DNA from: Roseobacter sp. | GTDB lineage: Bacteria > Pseudomonadota > Alphaproteobacteria > Rhodobacterales > Rhodobacteraceae | Assembly: GCA_024636475.1 (NCBI GenBank) | Contig: JAGXHA010000055.1 | Span: 17,818-81,817, forward strand | Direction: 5' to 3' | DNA: 64,000 nt | In this document: piece by piece, positions 39,390-47,874 of the stretch | Numbering within the stretch: position 1 is the first letter of the stretch | How the letters are laid out: each line of letters starts with the position of its first letter | Notes under the pieces: generated by a model | What the model was told of the DNA's origin: nothing | What the model saw: the letters and a program-made list of their open reading frames with translations, nothing else | The model's database searches: none | Made by a program: the position numbers and the translations under genes

Positions 39390-40007
39390 TTATTTTTCTT
39401 GATACAAGATGTTGTGTACTGGTTTGAACAAACGTCTATGGTGTGGGGTTACCCCAAGATTTTGAAGCGCCTCAATGTGTCTTTTTGACCCGTATCCCAT
39501 GTTGGTCTCCCATCCATAACCGGGATGCTGTTGCGCCAAGGACAACATGACACAATCCCGACATATTTTAGCCATAATTGAGGCAGCCGAAATCGACTGT
39601 GAACGCGCATCTCCCTTGATTATTGTTTGCGCTTTCAGCGTCAGATCACGTGGCAACATATTTCCGTCAATCAAAGCATAATCGGCACGAACCTTCAGCC
39701 CATCCAACGCCCGCACCATCGCAAGGTGGCTCGCGCGCAAAATGTTCAACTCCTCGATTTCCACGACAGACGCATGCGCGATGCTGACATCGGCAACGGC
39801 CAGGATCTCGTCATAAAGCCGAGCACGCGCTTTTTGGCTCAGCTTTTTTGAATCGTTCAAACCTTCGGGAATACATTCGGGGTCCAAGACGACCGCAGCG
39901 GCGGTTACCGGCCCGGCCAACGGCCCCCGCCCCACCTCATCCACACCCGCAACCCGCGTAAATCCGCGCGCATAGGCGTCATTCTCAAATTCGAAATCTG
40001 GTCCCAT
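39390..40007 (-). CDS. rnhB: Ribonuclease HII
   Basis: A 205-residue RNase HII that nicks RNA in RNA-DNA hybrids, including single ribonucleotides. The catalytic acids are in VAGVDEVGRGPLAGPV (Asp, Glu), YALIDGN and the later SAASIMAKICRD. It lies upstream of ccrM on the same strand, an order common in alphaproteobacteria. Confidence 0.93.
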   Translation of the reverse strand: MGPDFEFENDAYARGFTRVAGVDEVGRGPLAGPVTAAAVVLDPECIPEGLNDSKKLSQKARARLYDEILAVADVSIAHASVVEIEELNILRASHLAMVRALDGLKVRADYALIDGNMLPRDLTLKAQTIIKGDARSQSISAASIMAKICRDCVMLSLAQQHPGYGWETNMGYGSKRHIEALQNLGVTPHHRRLFKPVHNILYQEK

Positions 40008-40118
40008 ACTTCTCAGAACCCCAGCCAGCGCAAAACCTCAACCCCCCTGACGCTTCTCTGGCTCTTAAACATCCGCGCAAAACGCATCAAAAAGGCCACC
40101 AAGCTTTCTGCAAACATG

Positions 40119-40148
40119 AAAAGGGAGAGATGCCCGAACATCTCTCCC
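40119..40148 (-). terminator. Terminator of the Cys-repeat protein gene
   Basis: GGGAGAGATG pairs perfectly with CATCTCTCCC around a six-base loop. On the minus strand it is followed by TTTTC. It separates the upstream secreted-protein gene from rnhB. Confidence 0.8.
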
Positions 40149-40194
40149 TCCACGCCAGATGGCATCTCAGCCACCCGGTTTCAGCACGCGGGTA

Positions 40195-40722
40195 TCAGCC
40201 GCGCGCCAAACGATATCCCGCGCCGCGCAGGCATCGGGCGTCATAGCCAAAACGGTTTCCCTGCCGGGTACGGATCTGCTGCGCGCAGTGTTGCGGCAGC
40301 CGGTTGGCATAACGGTAGTGTTGTTGCAGGCAACGGCTGCCAAACATCAGCACCTGACCCCGGCGGGTCTCATAGCTTTTAAAGCAGTTTTGCGGCAGCA
40401 GCTTGCTGTCTTGTTGCCGGTGCTGGTTGTTGTGACCATAGCCGCGCGGAAGCGGACGGGGCTGCACCTCGTGACGTTGCTCGATGCGTGGTGCGCGGTA
40501 AACGGGCGCAGGTTCAACCTTTTGACGCGATACAACCTGATCTCTGCTCTCGTTGCGCTTGTTGTTGTCGTGGATGATCTTGCCGACAATCGCGATGCCC
40601 AAAACACCTATCGCAATACGGGCAAGATCACGATCGCTTTCACCTGCGGTCGCAAAAGTGGCGCTGAGGCCCGTGATGGCAATCGAGACAGCGGTGATGG
40701 TTGCTATAAATTTACGATACAT
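40195..40722 (-). CDS. Secreted protein with a duplicated Cys-pair motif
   Basis: I do not recognise a named family. The 175-residue product has a signal peptide (about 1-26, ATAG), a second hydrophobic stretch (35-50) and a Pro/Arg/Gln-rich linker. The C-terminal part repeats a unit at 109-132 and 142-165: LPQ-x-C-x5-(x)TR-x-G-x4 then [SA]RCL. The Cys pairs are 113/131 and 146/164, both 18 apart, a period of 33. This suggests two small disulfide-closed or metal-binding modules in the periplasm. I chose the ATG at 40722 because AAAGGA precedes it. Confidence 0.75.
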   Translation of the reverse strand: MYRKFIATITAVSIAITGLSATFATAGESDRDLARIAIGVLGIAIVGKIIHDNNKRNESRDQVVSRQKVEPAPVYRAPRIEQRHEVQPRPLPRGYGHNNQHRQQDSKLLPQNCFKSYETRRGQVLMFGSRCLQQHYRYANRLPQHCAQQIRTRQGNRFGYDARCLRGAGYRLARG

Positions 40723-40910
40723 GGGTCTGATCCTTTCTGTGGGGGCACAGGTCCAGACCCATGCAAAGCCAAAAGAAGTTTCGGCCGGTAGAATCAAACT
40801 GGCCTTACTCCTGTCAGACAGGCAATAACGGCGCGTTGTTATTGGATAACAGCCATGCCCAACCCCAATGGATATTGAATATCCAAGGATAAAGGCGCTA
40901 AGTTTCAGTC

Positions 40911-41204
40911 ATGAAACACATCACATGTTCCTTGCTCACAATCGCCGCCTTCAGCTTTGCAGCACTCCCGGCCCAAGCTGCTGGATGCTATGCCGACTAC
41001 AAGGCCAAACAGGAAAACCCATTGCGGCTCCATTACGGTGTCGCGCAGGTTACAGGGACATGCAGTGAGGCCGAAGCACAGGCTCAACTGGCGCAACGCC
41101 TTGCCGCAAACGGCTGGACTTTGTTAAATATCGTATCGGTGTTTGACGATGAAGGGCTCAACCAAAGGAGATCCAGTGCAGGGCAAAACTTCCTCCGCTT
41201 CTGA
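40911..41204 (+). CDS. Small secreted protein of unknown function
   Basis: A 97-residue protein with a clear signal peptide (1-23, ending AQA), leaving a 74-residue mature chain that begins AGCYADYKAKQENPLRLHYG. The two Cys of the mature chain could form one disulfide. Similar short proteins occur in Rhodobacterales, without a known role. Its last 29 bases overlap the start of the following membrane-protein gene, so the two are translated together and may work together. Confidence 0.75.
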   Translation: MKHITCSLLTIAAFSFAALPAQAAGCYADYKAKQENPLRLHYGVAQVTGTCSEAEAQAQLAQRLAANGWTLLNIVSVFDDEGLNQRRSSAGQNFLRF

Positions 41205-41880
41205 GATGCGCCGCGCCGGTGGCCGTTTTGTCGGCGCTGGCATTGCGGCAGTGGTTGCCATTCTGCTGATTGGTGCGGGCCTGCTGCTGTGGGCCTTGCC
41301 TGATGCAAACGCATTCAACGCGCAGGTCGAACGTATCTTCATCGAAAACGACGATCTGACCGCGCAGGCTGAAATCAAGCTTCTCGAAATTCTGGCGCAA
41401 TCAGGCACTGCGTTTTCCGAGACCCTCTCAAGCTACCGCATCGTGATTATCGTCCTGCTGGTCTTTGCCACCGCGATGCTCGTCGCAGCGCTTGTGTTCC
41501 TGATCATGCTGGTCAGCTTCAACCGCCGGATGGCGCAAATTGAACGCGTCGGCATTCAGGTCAATTCTTTGCTGATCAGTCGCGAGGAGAACACCGTCTA
41601 TCTCAACAACCTCGGCTTCAAACTCACCGCCGCCGCGATGGAAACCATGTCCGTGCTTGCAGAAGCGCGGATGGACGATGATGTCCTCTCTGGCTCCGAA
41701 ATTGAAGGCGTCATTTCAGGCCGCAACGCTGTCGACTGCGACGAAGCCGCAGGTGCGACCAGGATCAAGCGTCTGCGCGATACACTGGGCAACCAGATCG
41801 TGTCCGAGCTGCTCGTCAAGAACATTGCGCGGCGCGGCTATATGCTGGCGATCGACAAGGACGTGATCAAGGTTCTCTGA
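41176..41880 (+). CDS. Two-helix membrane protein with a C-terminal winged-helix-like domain
   Basis: A 234-residue protein starting at GTG with GGAG five bases upstream. Helix 1 spans about 20-42, helix 2 about 88-114, with a short loop between them expected in the periplasm and both ends in the cytoplasm. Residues ~148-226 read like an OmpR/PhoB winged helix: VLSGSEIEGVISG, then ATRIKRLRDTLG, then LLVKNIARRGYML, corresponding to the recognition helix and terminal hairpin. So it may be a membrane-bound transcription regulator with the DNA-binding part at the C-terminus. This is inferred from pattern only. Confidence 0.75.
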   Translation: MQGKTSSASEMRRAGGRFVGAGIAAVVAILLIGAGLLLWALPDANAFNAQVERIFIENDDLTAQAEIKLLEILAQSGTAFSETLSSYRIVIIVLLVFATAMLVAALVFLIMLVSFNRRMAQIERVGIQVNSLLISREENTVYLNNLGFKLTAAAMETMSVLAEARMDDDVLSGSEIEGVISGRNAVDCDEAAGATRIKRLRDTLGNQIVSELLVKNIARRGYMLAIDKDVIKVL

Positions 41881-41901
41881 TCCTTTTCATTTTGCCAAAT
41901 A

Positions 41902-41956
41902 AACTCCGGGGGAGTTCCCGAAAGGGAACGGGGGCAGCGCCCCCACTGGACAGTGG
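41902..41956. repeat. GC-rich block of four tandem inverted repeats
   Basis: Four palindromes follow one another: AACTCC-GGG-GGAGTT (41902-41916), GTTCCC-GAAA-GGGAAC (41914-41929), GGGGGC-AGC-GCCCCC (41930-41944) and CCACTG-GA-CAGTGG (41943-41956). The first two share three bases and the last two share two, so adjacent hairpins exclude each other in full form. It lies just after the membrane regulator gene and before the aldolase gene. Confidence 0.75.
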
Positions 41957-42007
41957 TCAACTCATCCCCCTAGGGTGCGCTTGATCACAGCGCCAAGGAA
42001 CCCGCTC

Positions 42008-42784
42008 ATGCCAGCCCCTCATAATCCGTTCAAGCAAGCCCTTAAGGACGGTAAGACCGTTTTGGGATGCTGGCTTGGACTTGCAGACACCTATAGCACC
42101 GAAATCATGGGGGCGGCAGGATTCGACTGGCTGGTGATCGACGGAGAGCATGCGCCCAACGATCTGCGTTCTATCCTTGGGCAGCTTCAGGTTCTTGAGG
42201 CCTCGTCCAGCCACGCTGTCGTACGCGTTCCAATCGGCGAAACATACCTGATCAAGCAAGTTCTCGACGCGGGGGCACAGACGGTGCTGGTGCCGATGGT
42301 CGACAACGCCGATCACGCCCGCAAGCTGGTACGCGATGTCAGCTATCCGCCGCACGGCGACCGAGGCGTTGGCTATGCCCTTGGCCGTGCATCGCGCTTT
42401 TCCCAGATCACCGATTACGGTCTGACTGCAAATGATGAAATCTGCCTTCTGGTGCAGGTGGAAAGCGTCGCAGGCCTTGGCAATCTTGAAGACATCCTTG
42501 CCGTTGAGGGTATAGACGGGGTGTTCATCGGGCCTGCCGATCTGGCCGCTGACATGGGCCACATGGGCAATGCCGCTCACCCCGATGTCCAGACCGCCAT
42601 CATGACTGCGCTCAGCAAGATTGATGCCTCAGGAAAGGCTGCCGGCATTCTTTCAACCAATGACGAAATGACAAACGCCGCGATCAAAGCAGGCGCACGC
42701 TTTGTGGCAGTGGGGGCAGATGTCCTCCTTCTTGGCCATACAGCGCAAGCTTTGGCCAAGAAATGGCGTGATACCCTCGAATGA
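42008..42784 (+). CDS. HpcH/HpaI-type aldolase
   Basis: A 258-residue class II (metal-dependent) aldolase of the 4-hydroxy-2-oxoheptanedioate / 2-dehydro-3-deoxyglucarate type. WLVIDGEHAPND, VLVPMVDNADHARKLV, DRGVG and VFIGPADLAADMG include the metal-binding Glu and Asp and substrate-contact Arg. It splits or forms hydroxy-oxo acids with pyruvate. It is followed by an MFS carrier with a four-base overlap, suggesting uptake of the substrate. AAGGAA precedes the ATG at 42008. Confidence 0.88.
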   Translation: MPAPHNPFKQALKDGKTVLGCWLGLADTYSTEIMGAAGFDWLVIDGEHAPNDLRSILGQLQVLEASSSHAVVRVPIGETYLIKQVLDAGAQTVLVPMVDNADHARKLVRDVSYPPHGDRGVGYALGRASRFSQITDYGLTANDEICLLVQVESVAGLGNLEDILAVEGIDGVFIGPADLAADMGHMGNAAHPDVQTAIMTALSKIDASGKAAGILSTNDEMTNAAIKAGARFVAVGADVLLLGHTAQALAKKWRDTLE

Positions 42785-43956
42785 GCCGCGGAATCGCCCT
42801 GCTGGGGCTAGCCTATGTGCTTAGTCAGTTTTTCCGTGCATTCCTTGCGGTCCTCAGCCCTGCCTTGCGCAGCGATGTCGGTGCCGGACCCGAGGATCTC
42901 GCCTTTGCTTCGGGTCTTTGGTTCTTTGCCTTTGCTGCAATGCAATTGCCCGTCGGTTGGGCGCTTGACACCGTTGGGCCGCGCCGCACAGCCGCAAGCT
43001 TGCTGTTGATTGGCGGCGGCGGCGGCGCAGCAATATTTGCGCTGGCAACAACGCCACTGCATATCGGCGTTGCGATGGCCCTTATCGGGGTCGGTTGCGC
43101 CCCTGTCCTGATGGCCGCCTACTATATTTTTGCGCGTGAATACCCTCCTGCACGTTTTGTGGTGTTGGCGTCGGTCATGGTCGGCGTGGGAACCAGTGGC
43201 AATCTGGTGGCCTCCTACCCCATGGCCATCGCAGCCGAGACAATCGGCTGGCGTGCCTCACTGTGGGGGCTATGCGCCATCACCAGTCTGACGGCACTTG
43301 GCATCTGGGTCGTCGTGCGCGACCCCGCCACGCCCGAGGGTGAAGCGCGTGGCAGCCTTTTGGCAGTGTTCAAAATTAAAGCGTTGTGGTTCATCTTTCC
43401 GATCATGGCGGTCAGCTATGCCCAAGTGGGTGCCCTGCGCGGCCTTTGGATTGGACCCTATTTCGAAGATGTATTTTCGGCATCCGCGCATCAGATTGGT
43501 CTTGCGACCTTGTTGATGGGGGCCGCAATGGTGGCAGGCACATTCGCCTACGGCCCTTTGGACCGCGTCATGGGCAGCACGAAATGGGTTGTGATCGGCG
43601 GCACGGTCATAAATCTTGTGGCACTTTGCGGGCTGATTTTCTTTCCGGTAAGCGGGCTTGCTCTTGCAACGGTCCTGATGGCCGCCATCGGATTTTTTGG
43701 CGCGACATACGCGATCATCATCAGCCATGGACGCAGCTTTTTGCCGCCAAACCTGATCGGGCGCGGCATGACACTGCTAAATCTGTGCAGCATCGGGGGC
43801 GTGGGTGTGGCGCAATTCCTGTCGGGGCGCGCCTATGCTGCCAGCCAGCCCGCTACGACAGTGCAGGCACCCTATGTGGTGATCTTCACCTTGTTTGCCG
43901 TGCTCATGGCCGCTGGCCTGTTTGTGTACCTGTTTTCACGCGATACGACCCATTAG
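42781..43956 (+). CDS. MFS transporter
   Basis: A 391-residue twelve-helix major facilitator. The cytoplasmic loop GWALDTVGPRRTAA matches the MFS loop 2-3 signature. It starts at ATGA overlapping the aldolase stop, so the pair probably forms a small catabolic operon for a sugar acid or aromatic-derived acid. The substrate is unknown. Confidence 0.85.
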   Translation: MSRGIALLGLAYVLSQFFRAFLAVLSPALRSDVGAGPEDLAFASGLWFFAFAAMQLPVGWALDTVGPRRTAASLLLIGGGGGAAIFALATTPLHIGVAMALIGVGCAPVLMAAYYIFAREYPPARFVVLASVMVGVGTSGNLVASYPMAIAAETIGWRASLWGLCAITSLTALGIWVVVRDPATPEGEARGSLLAVFKIKALWFIFPIMAVSYAQVGALRGLWIGPYFEDVFSASAHQIGLATLLMGAAMVAGTFAYGPLDRVMGSTKWVVIGGTVINLVALCGLIFFPVSGLALATVLMAAIGFFGATYAIIISHGRSFLPPNLIGRGMTLLNLCSIGGVGVAQFLSGRAYAASQPATTVQAPYVVIFTLFAVLMAAGLFVYLFSRDTTH

Positions 43957-44032
43957 CGCGCACCCCCTTTCCCCGCCGCCCCAAGCGGTATAAGAGGCGC
44001 GCACCATCACATTTTAGTATTGGAGTTTTAAG

Positions 44033-45055
44033 ATGGGTTATCGCGTCGTCATCGCGGGTGCCACTGGCAATGTGGGCCGTGAAATGCTGAACATCCTGGC
44101 CGAGCGCCACTTCCCTGTAGACGAGATCGTGGCACTCGCCTCGCGCAAATCCTTGGGGACCGAGGTTAGCTTTGGCGACAAGACGCTCAAGACGAAAGAC
44201 CTTGATACGTTCGACTTCACGGGTTGGGATATGGCCCTGTTTGCCGTGGGTTCCGAAGCCACCAAGAAGTATGCCCCGAAGGCTGCCAAGGCCGGATGCG
44301 TGGTCATCGATAACTCGTCGCTTTACCGCTACGACTCAGAGGTTCCTTTGATCGTACCCGAGGTAAACGCAGACGCGATCCACGGCTATTCCAAGAAAAA
44401 CATCATCGCGAACCCGAATTGTTCAACGGCTCAGATGGTTGTGGCGCTGAAGCCGCTGCATGACCGCGCAACGATCAAGCGCGTCGTGGTATCAACCTAT
44501 CAATCCGTTTCCGGTGCGGGCAAGGAAGGGATGGACGAGCTTTGGGACCAGACCAAGTCGATCTACAACCCGACCGACAGCAAGCCACCCACCAAGTTCA
44601 CCAAGCAGATCGCCTTCAACGTGATCCCGCATATCGACGTCTTCATGGACAGCGGTGACACAAAAGAAGAGTGGAAGATGATGGTCGAGACCAAGAAAAT
44701 CCTCGATCCCAAAATCAAAGTCACTGCTACATGCGTGCGCGTACCCGTGTTCGTTGGCCACGCCGAATCGATCAATATCGAGTTCGAAGACCATCTGGAC
44801 GAGAACGAAGCGCGCGATATCCTGCGCGAAGCCCCAGGTGTAATGGTGATCGACAAGCGTGAAGACGGTGGCTATGTCACACCGGTCGAATGCGCAGGCG
44901 ATTTTGCCACTTTCATCAGCCGCATCCGCCAAGACAGCACGATCGACAACGGCATCAACCTGTGGTGCGTTAGCGACAACTTGCGCAAAGGTGCCGCTTT
45001 GAACGCCGTCCAGATCGCAGAATTGCTGGGCCGTGAAGTCCTGAAAAAGGGCTAA
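44033..45055 (+). CDS. asd: Aspartate-semialdehyde dehydrogenase
   Basis: A 340-residue enzyme that reduces aspartyl phosphate to the semialdehyde, feeding lysine/diaminopimelate, threonine and methionine synthesis. The NADP fold is VVIAGATGNVGREML. The catalytic Cys130 lies in NPNCSTAQMV. GGAG precedes the ATG by seven bases. It stands alone with a strong terminator after it. Confidence 0.93.
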   Translation: MGYRVVIAGATGNVGREMLNILAERHFPVDEIVALASRKSLGTEVSFGDKTLKTKDLDTFDFTGWDMALFAVGSEATKKYAPKAAKAGCVVIDNSSLYRYDSEVPLIVPEVNADAIHGYSKKNIIANPNCSTAQMVVALKPLHDRATIKRVVVSTYQSVSGAGKEGMDELWDQTKSIYNPTDSKPPTKFTKQIAFNVIPHIDVFMDSGDTKEEWKMMVETKKILDPKIKVTATCVRVPVFVGHAESINIEFEDHLDENEARDILREAPGVMVIDKREDGGYVTPVECAGDFATFISRIRQDSTIDNGINLWCVSDNLRKGAALNAVQIAELLGREVLKKG

Positions 45056-45076
45056 GCTTTCCCGATCAGAACAAAG

Positions 45077-45109
45077 AAGGGGGCCTCGCATGTCGCGGCC
45101 CCCTTTTTT
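45077..45109 (+). terminator. Terminator of asd
   Basis: AAGGGGGCC pairs with GGCCCCCTT around an 11-base loop and is followed by TTTTTTG. It begins about 20 bases after the asd stop codon. Confidence 0.88.
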
Positions 45110-45197
45110 GTGGCACAAGGGTTCAAGCCCAGAGCCACGTATTCTGCAGGTCATTTAAATCGCTGCTATTGAGCTTTGGTTGTCCTCAGACAAAAGC

Positions 45198-46439
45198 CTA
45201 AGACCGATGCCATTCGCGGTCGCCTTTGGAGTCTCTGACGCGCGTGGGCAGTCCAATGCTGTCGAGCAGCGCAAAAAGAGGCTTGGGGTCCAACTCTTCC
45301 ACATTCATCATGACGCCATGATCATATGTTCCGTCTGCGATCTTCATCGCAATCGCCACAGGGGGAACACCGGCTGTATATGAAATGCCTTGGCTTCCGA
45401 CTTCGTTGAAGGCGTCCTTATGGTCGGCGATATTATAGACGAACACCTCGACCTCTTCTCCGTCTTTGGTGCCTTTGACCAGATCGCCAATGCAGGTCTT
45501 GCCTGTGTAATTGGGCGCAAGGCTGGAGGGATCAGGCAGAACTGCCTTCACCACCTTCAGCGGCACAACTTCGAGGCCTTCGGCAGTTACGACAGGCTGC
45601 TCAGACAACAGCCCAAGGTTTTGCAGCACAGTAAACACGTTGATGTAATGATCGCCAAATCCCATCCAGAACCGGATATCAGCCTGCGGATAGTTTGCTG
45701 CCAGTGAATGAACCTCGTCGTGGCCGGACATATAGGCCTTTTGTTTGCCGACGACGGGTAAATCCCACTCGCGACCAACCTCGAACATCTTGTTCTCCTG
45801 CCACGCGCCCTTTTGCCAACTGTAGACAGTGCCTGTAAATTCGCGGAAATTTATCTCAGGATCAAAGTTGGTCGAGAAATACTTGCCGTGGTTTCCTGCG
45901 TTGATGTCCACTATGTCGATTGAGGTGACGTCGTCCATGAATTCATCGACCGCAAAGCGCGCAAACGCATTTACCATGCCAGGGTCGAACCCTGCACCCA
46001 AGATCGCTGTGACGCCGGCAGCGGCACAGTCTTCGCGCCGTTTCCATTCGTAGTTTGCATACCATGGTGGCGTTTCACAGATCTTGGCGGGATCCTCATG
46101 GATAGCTGTGTCAATGTAAGCGCTGCCTGTTTGGATGCACGCCTCGAGCACCGTCATATTTACGAAGGGCGAGCCCACATTAATAACGATTTGCCCGCCG
46201 GTTTTGGTGATTAGTGCAGCCACTGCCACACTGTCCATTCCGTCCACTTCATGTGCCTCAAACACACCGTCTTGTTTCATTGCAGACTTGTCATGCACGC
46301 TTTTGATGATCGCTTCGCATTTGGAAACCGTCCTGCTCGCAATGTGAAGATCGCCAAGCACATCGTTATTTTGTGCACATTTGTGCGCTACAACCTGTGC
46401 GACGCCCCCAGCGCCGATGATAAGAACGTTTCGTTTCAT
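45198..46439 (-). CDS. Carboxynorspermidine synthase (saccharopine-dehydrogenase family)
   Basis: A 413-residue NAD(P)-dependent enzyme with an N-terminal Rossmann fold (VLIIGAGGVAQVVAHKCA). Its overall pattern (INVGSPFVNMTVLEACI, GAGFDPGMVNAF, YTGKTCIGD) matches the lys1-like carboxynorspermidine/carboxyspermidine dehydrogenase. It condenses a diamine with aspartate semialdehyde; asd lies next to it on the opposite strand. It precedes no other gene and follows nspC by 27 bases on the same strand. Together they make norspermidine, spermidine or homospermidine-type triamines. Confidence 0.88.
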   Translation of the reverse strand: MKRNVLIIGAGGVAQVVAHKCAQNNDVLGDLHIASRTVSKCEAIIKSVHDKSAMKQDGVFEAHEVDGMDSVAVAALITKTGGQIVINVGSPFVNMTVLEACIQTGSAYIDTAIHEDPAKICETPPWYANYEWKRREDCAAAGVTAILGAGFDPGMVNAFARFAVDEFMDDVTSIDIVDINAGNHGKYFSTNFDPEINFREFTGTVYSWQKGAWQENKMFEVGREWDLPVVGKQKAYMSGHDEVHSLAANYPQADIRFWMGFGDHYINVFTVLQNLGLLSEQPVVTAEGLEVVPLKVVKAVLPDPSSLAPNYTGKTCIGDLVKGTKDGEEVEVFVYNIADHKDAFNEVGSQGISYTAGVPPVAIAMKIADGTYDHGVMMNVEELDPKPLFALLDSIGLPTRVRDSKGDREWHRS

Positions 46440-46466
46440 GTATCCAAGAGACCTCTTCTTCGTATT

Positions 46467-47573
46467 TCAAGACAATGCGGATGCGAAATCGTCATAGTCG
46501 AAATCACGTACCAGCCGGATCTGACCATCCAATTCACGGATCGCGATGCTTGGCATCTTCACCCCATTGAACCAGTTCTTCTTGACCATCGTGTAACCTG
46601 CGGCGTCTTGAAAAGAAACCCGATCACCTGCCTTTAGAGCCTGGGCAAAGCGAAATTCGCCAAAGATATCGCCGGCAAGGCAGGACTTTCCACAGATCAT
46701 CCATTCATGATCACCCGTATCGGGTTCGATTTTTGCAGGCTCACGATAGATCAACAGATCCAGCATGTGCGCCTCGGTGGAGCTATCGACAATCGCAAGA
46801 TTCTTGCCGTTGTGCATGGTGTCCAACACCGTCACTTCCAGTGTTGCCGCCCCTGTGATGACCGCCTCTCCGGGTTCAAGATAGACCTGAACGCCGAACC
46901 GCCCGGCAAATGCCTTGAGCCGTGCCGCAAGCCGGTCCAGCGGATAGCCATCGCCCGTAAAATGAATACCGCCACCCAAGCTGATCCAGTCCATGTCATG
47001 CATCACTTCGCCAAAGCGGTCTTCGATCAAGGTCAGCATCTCGTCGAAACGGTCGAAACTGTCGTTTTCGCAGTTGTTGTGGAACATCAAGCCGCTGATC
47101 TGATCCGCGACCTTCGCAATCGCTGCCGGATCGTGCTCGCCCAACCTGCTGAAAGGTCGCGCAGGATCGGCCAAATCAAACTCTGACGTCGATACTCCGG
47201 GATTGATCCGCAACCCGCGAACATGGCCCTGTGACGCCTCTGCAAACTTCTGTAACTGCCCAATAGAATTGAAAATTATTTTGTCCGAATGGGCCAATAC
47301 TTCTGCGATCTCGTAATCGGCATAGGCGACTGAATAGGCATGAGTTTCGCCAGCAAATTTTTCACGACCGAGGCGGACTTCATATAGGGATGATGAGGTC
47401 GTCCCATCCATATACTCCGCCATAAAGTCAAATACGGACCACGTCGCAAAGCATTTCAGCGCCAGCAAAGCCTTCGCACCAGACGCTTCTCGAAGCTGCG
47501 CAGTCTTCTCAAGGTTCTTAAGCAACCGGGACTTGTCAATTAGATAAAACGGTGTTTGCAAGGCGAGATCCAT
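46467..47573 (-). CDS. nspC: Carboxynorspermidine decarboxylase NspC
   Basis: A 368-residue alanine-racemase-fold PLP decarboxylase. Lys40 in LLALKCFATW is the PLP lysine; WISLGGGIHFTGDGY and YLEPGEAVI contact the cofactor phosphate and substrate. It decarboxylates carboxyspermidine or carboxynorspermidine made by the downstream dehydrogenase. The ATG at 47573 gives the family start; the ribosome site there is weak. Polyamines from this route affect biofilm formation in Vibrio. Confidence 0.9.
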   Translation of the reverse strand: MDLALQTPFYLIDKSRLLKNLEKTAQLREASGAKALLALKCFATWSVFDFMAEYMDGTTSSSLYEVRLGREKFAGETHAYSVAYADYEIAEVLAHSDKIIFNSIGQLQKFAEASQGHVRGLRINPGVSTSEFDLADPARPFSRLGEHDPAAIAKVADQISGLMFHNNCENDSFDRFDEMLTLIEDRFGEVMHDMDWISLGGGIHFTGDGYPLDRLAARLKAFAGRFGVQVYLEPGEAVITGAATLEVTVLDTMHNGKNLAIVDSSTEAHMLDLLIYREPAKIEPDTGDHEWMICGKSCLAGDIFGEFRFAQALKAGDRVSFQDAAGYTMVKKNWFNGVKMPSIAIRELDGQIRLVRDFDYDDFASALS

Positions 47574-47874
47574 CACTGCTAAATTATGTCGGAATATGAA
47601 CAATAACAAAAGATAGAGCTAAGATCCAATCGCTGTTCATCGTGGCTATGTAGATTTTCCCAGACAGCTCCGAAAGCGGTCCTTTCAACAGCTATCCCCG
47701 CTAAGAATGTCCACATATAATTTACATGAATTATTGTGTGCCAGGCTAGGAAGGTGACATTTTATGTCGAACGGATCATGAGGAGAGCGTTATGATCTTC
47801 TCGAAAAGAACACAGACGATCAACAGACCAAAGCAGGCAGTCGGCGCGCAGCACCAAACAGCCACTTTGTCCGG
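47574..47874. other. Intergenic region with a dyad and a possible very small gene
   Basis: Between nspC and the membrane ribonuclease gene, which run in the same direction, there are 301 bases. They hold an A/T-rich dyad (47712-47738), probably part of the nspC promoter region, and an oppositely directed 28-codon frame with a strong ribosome site (47792). I see no tRNA or terminator. Confidence 0.4.
47712..47738. promoter_or_regulatory. A/T-rich dyad upstream of nspC
   Basis: CACA-T-ATAATT and AATTAT-TGTG form ten paired positions with one bulged T around the spacer TACATG. It lies about 140 bases before the nspC start and could be a repressor or activator site. No matching regulator gene is adjacent. 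Confidence 0.35.
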
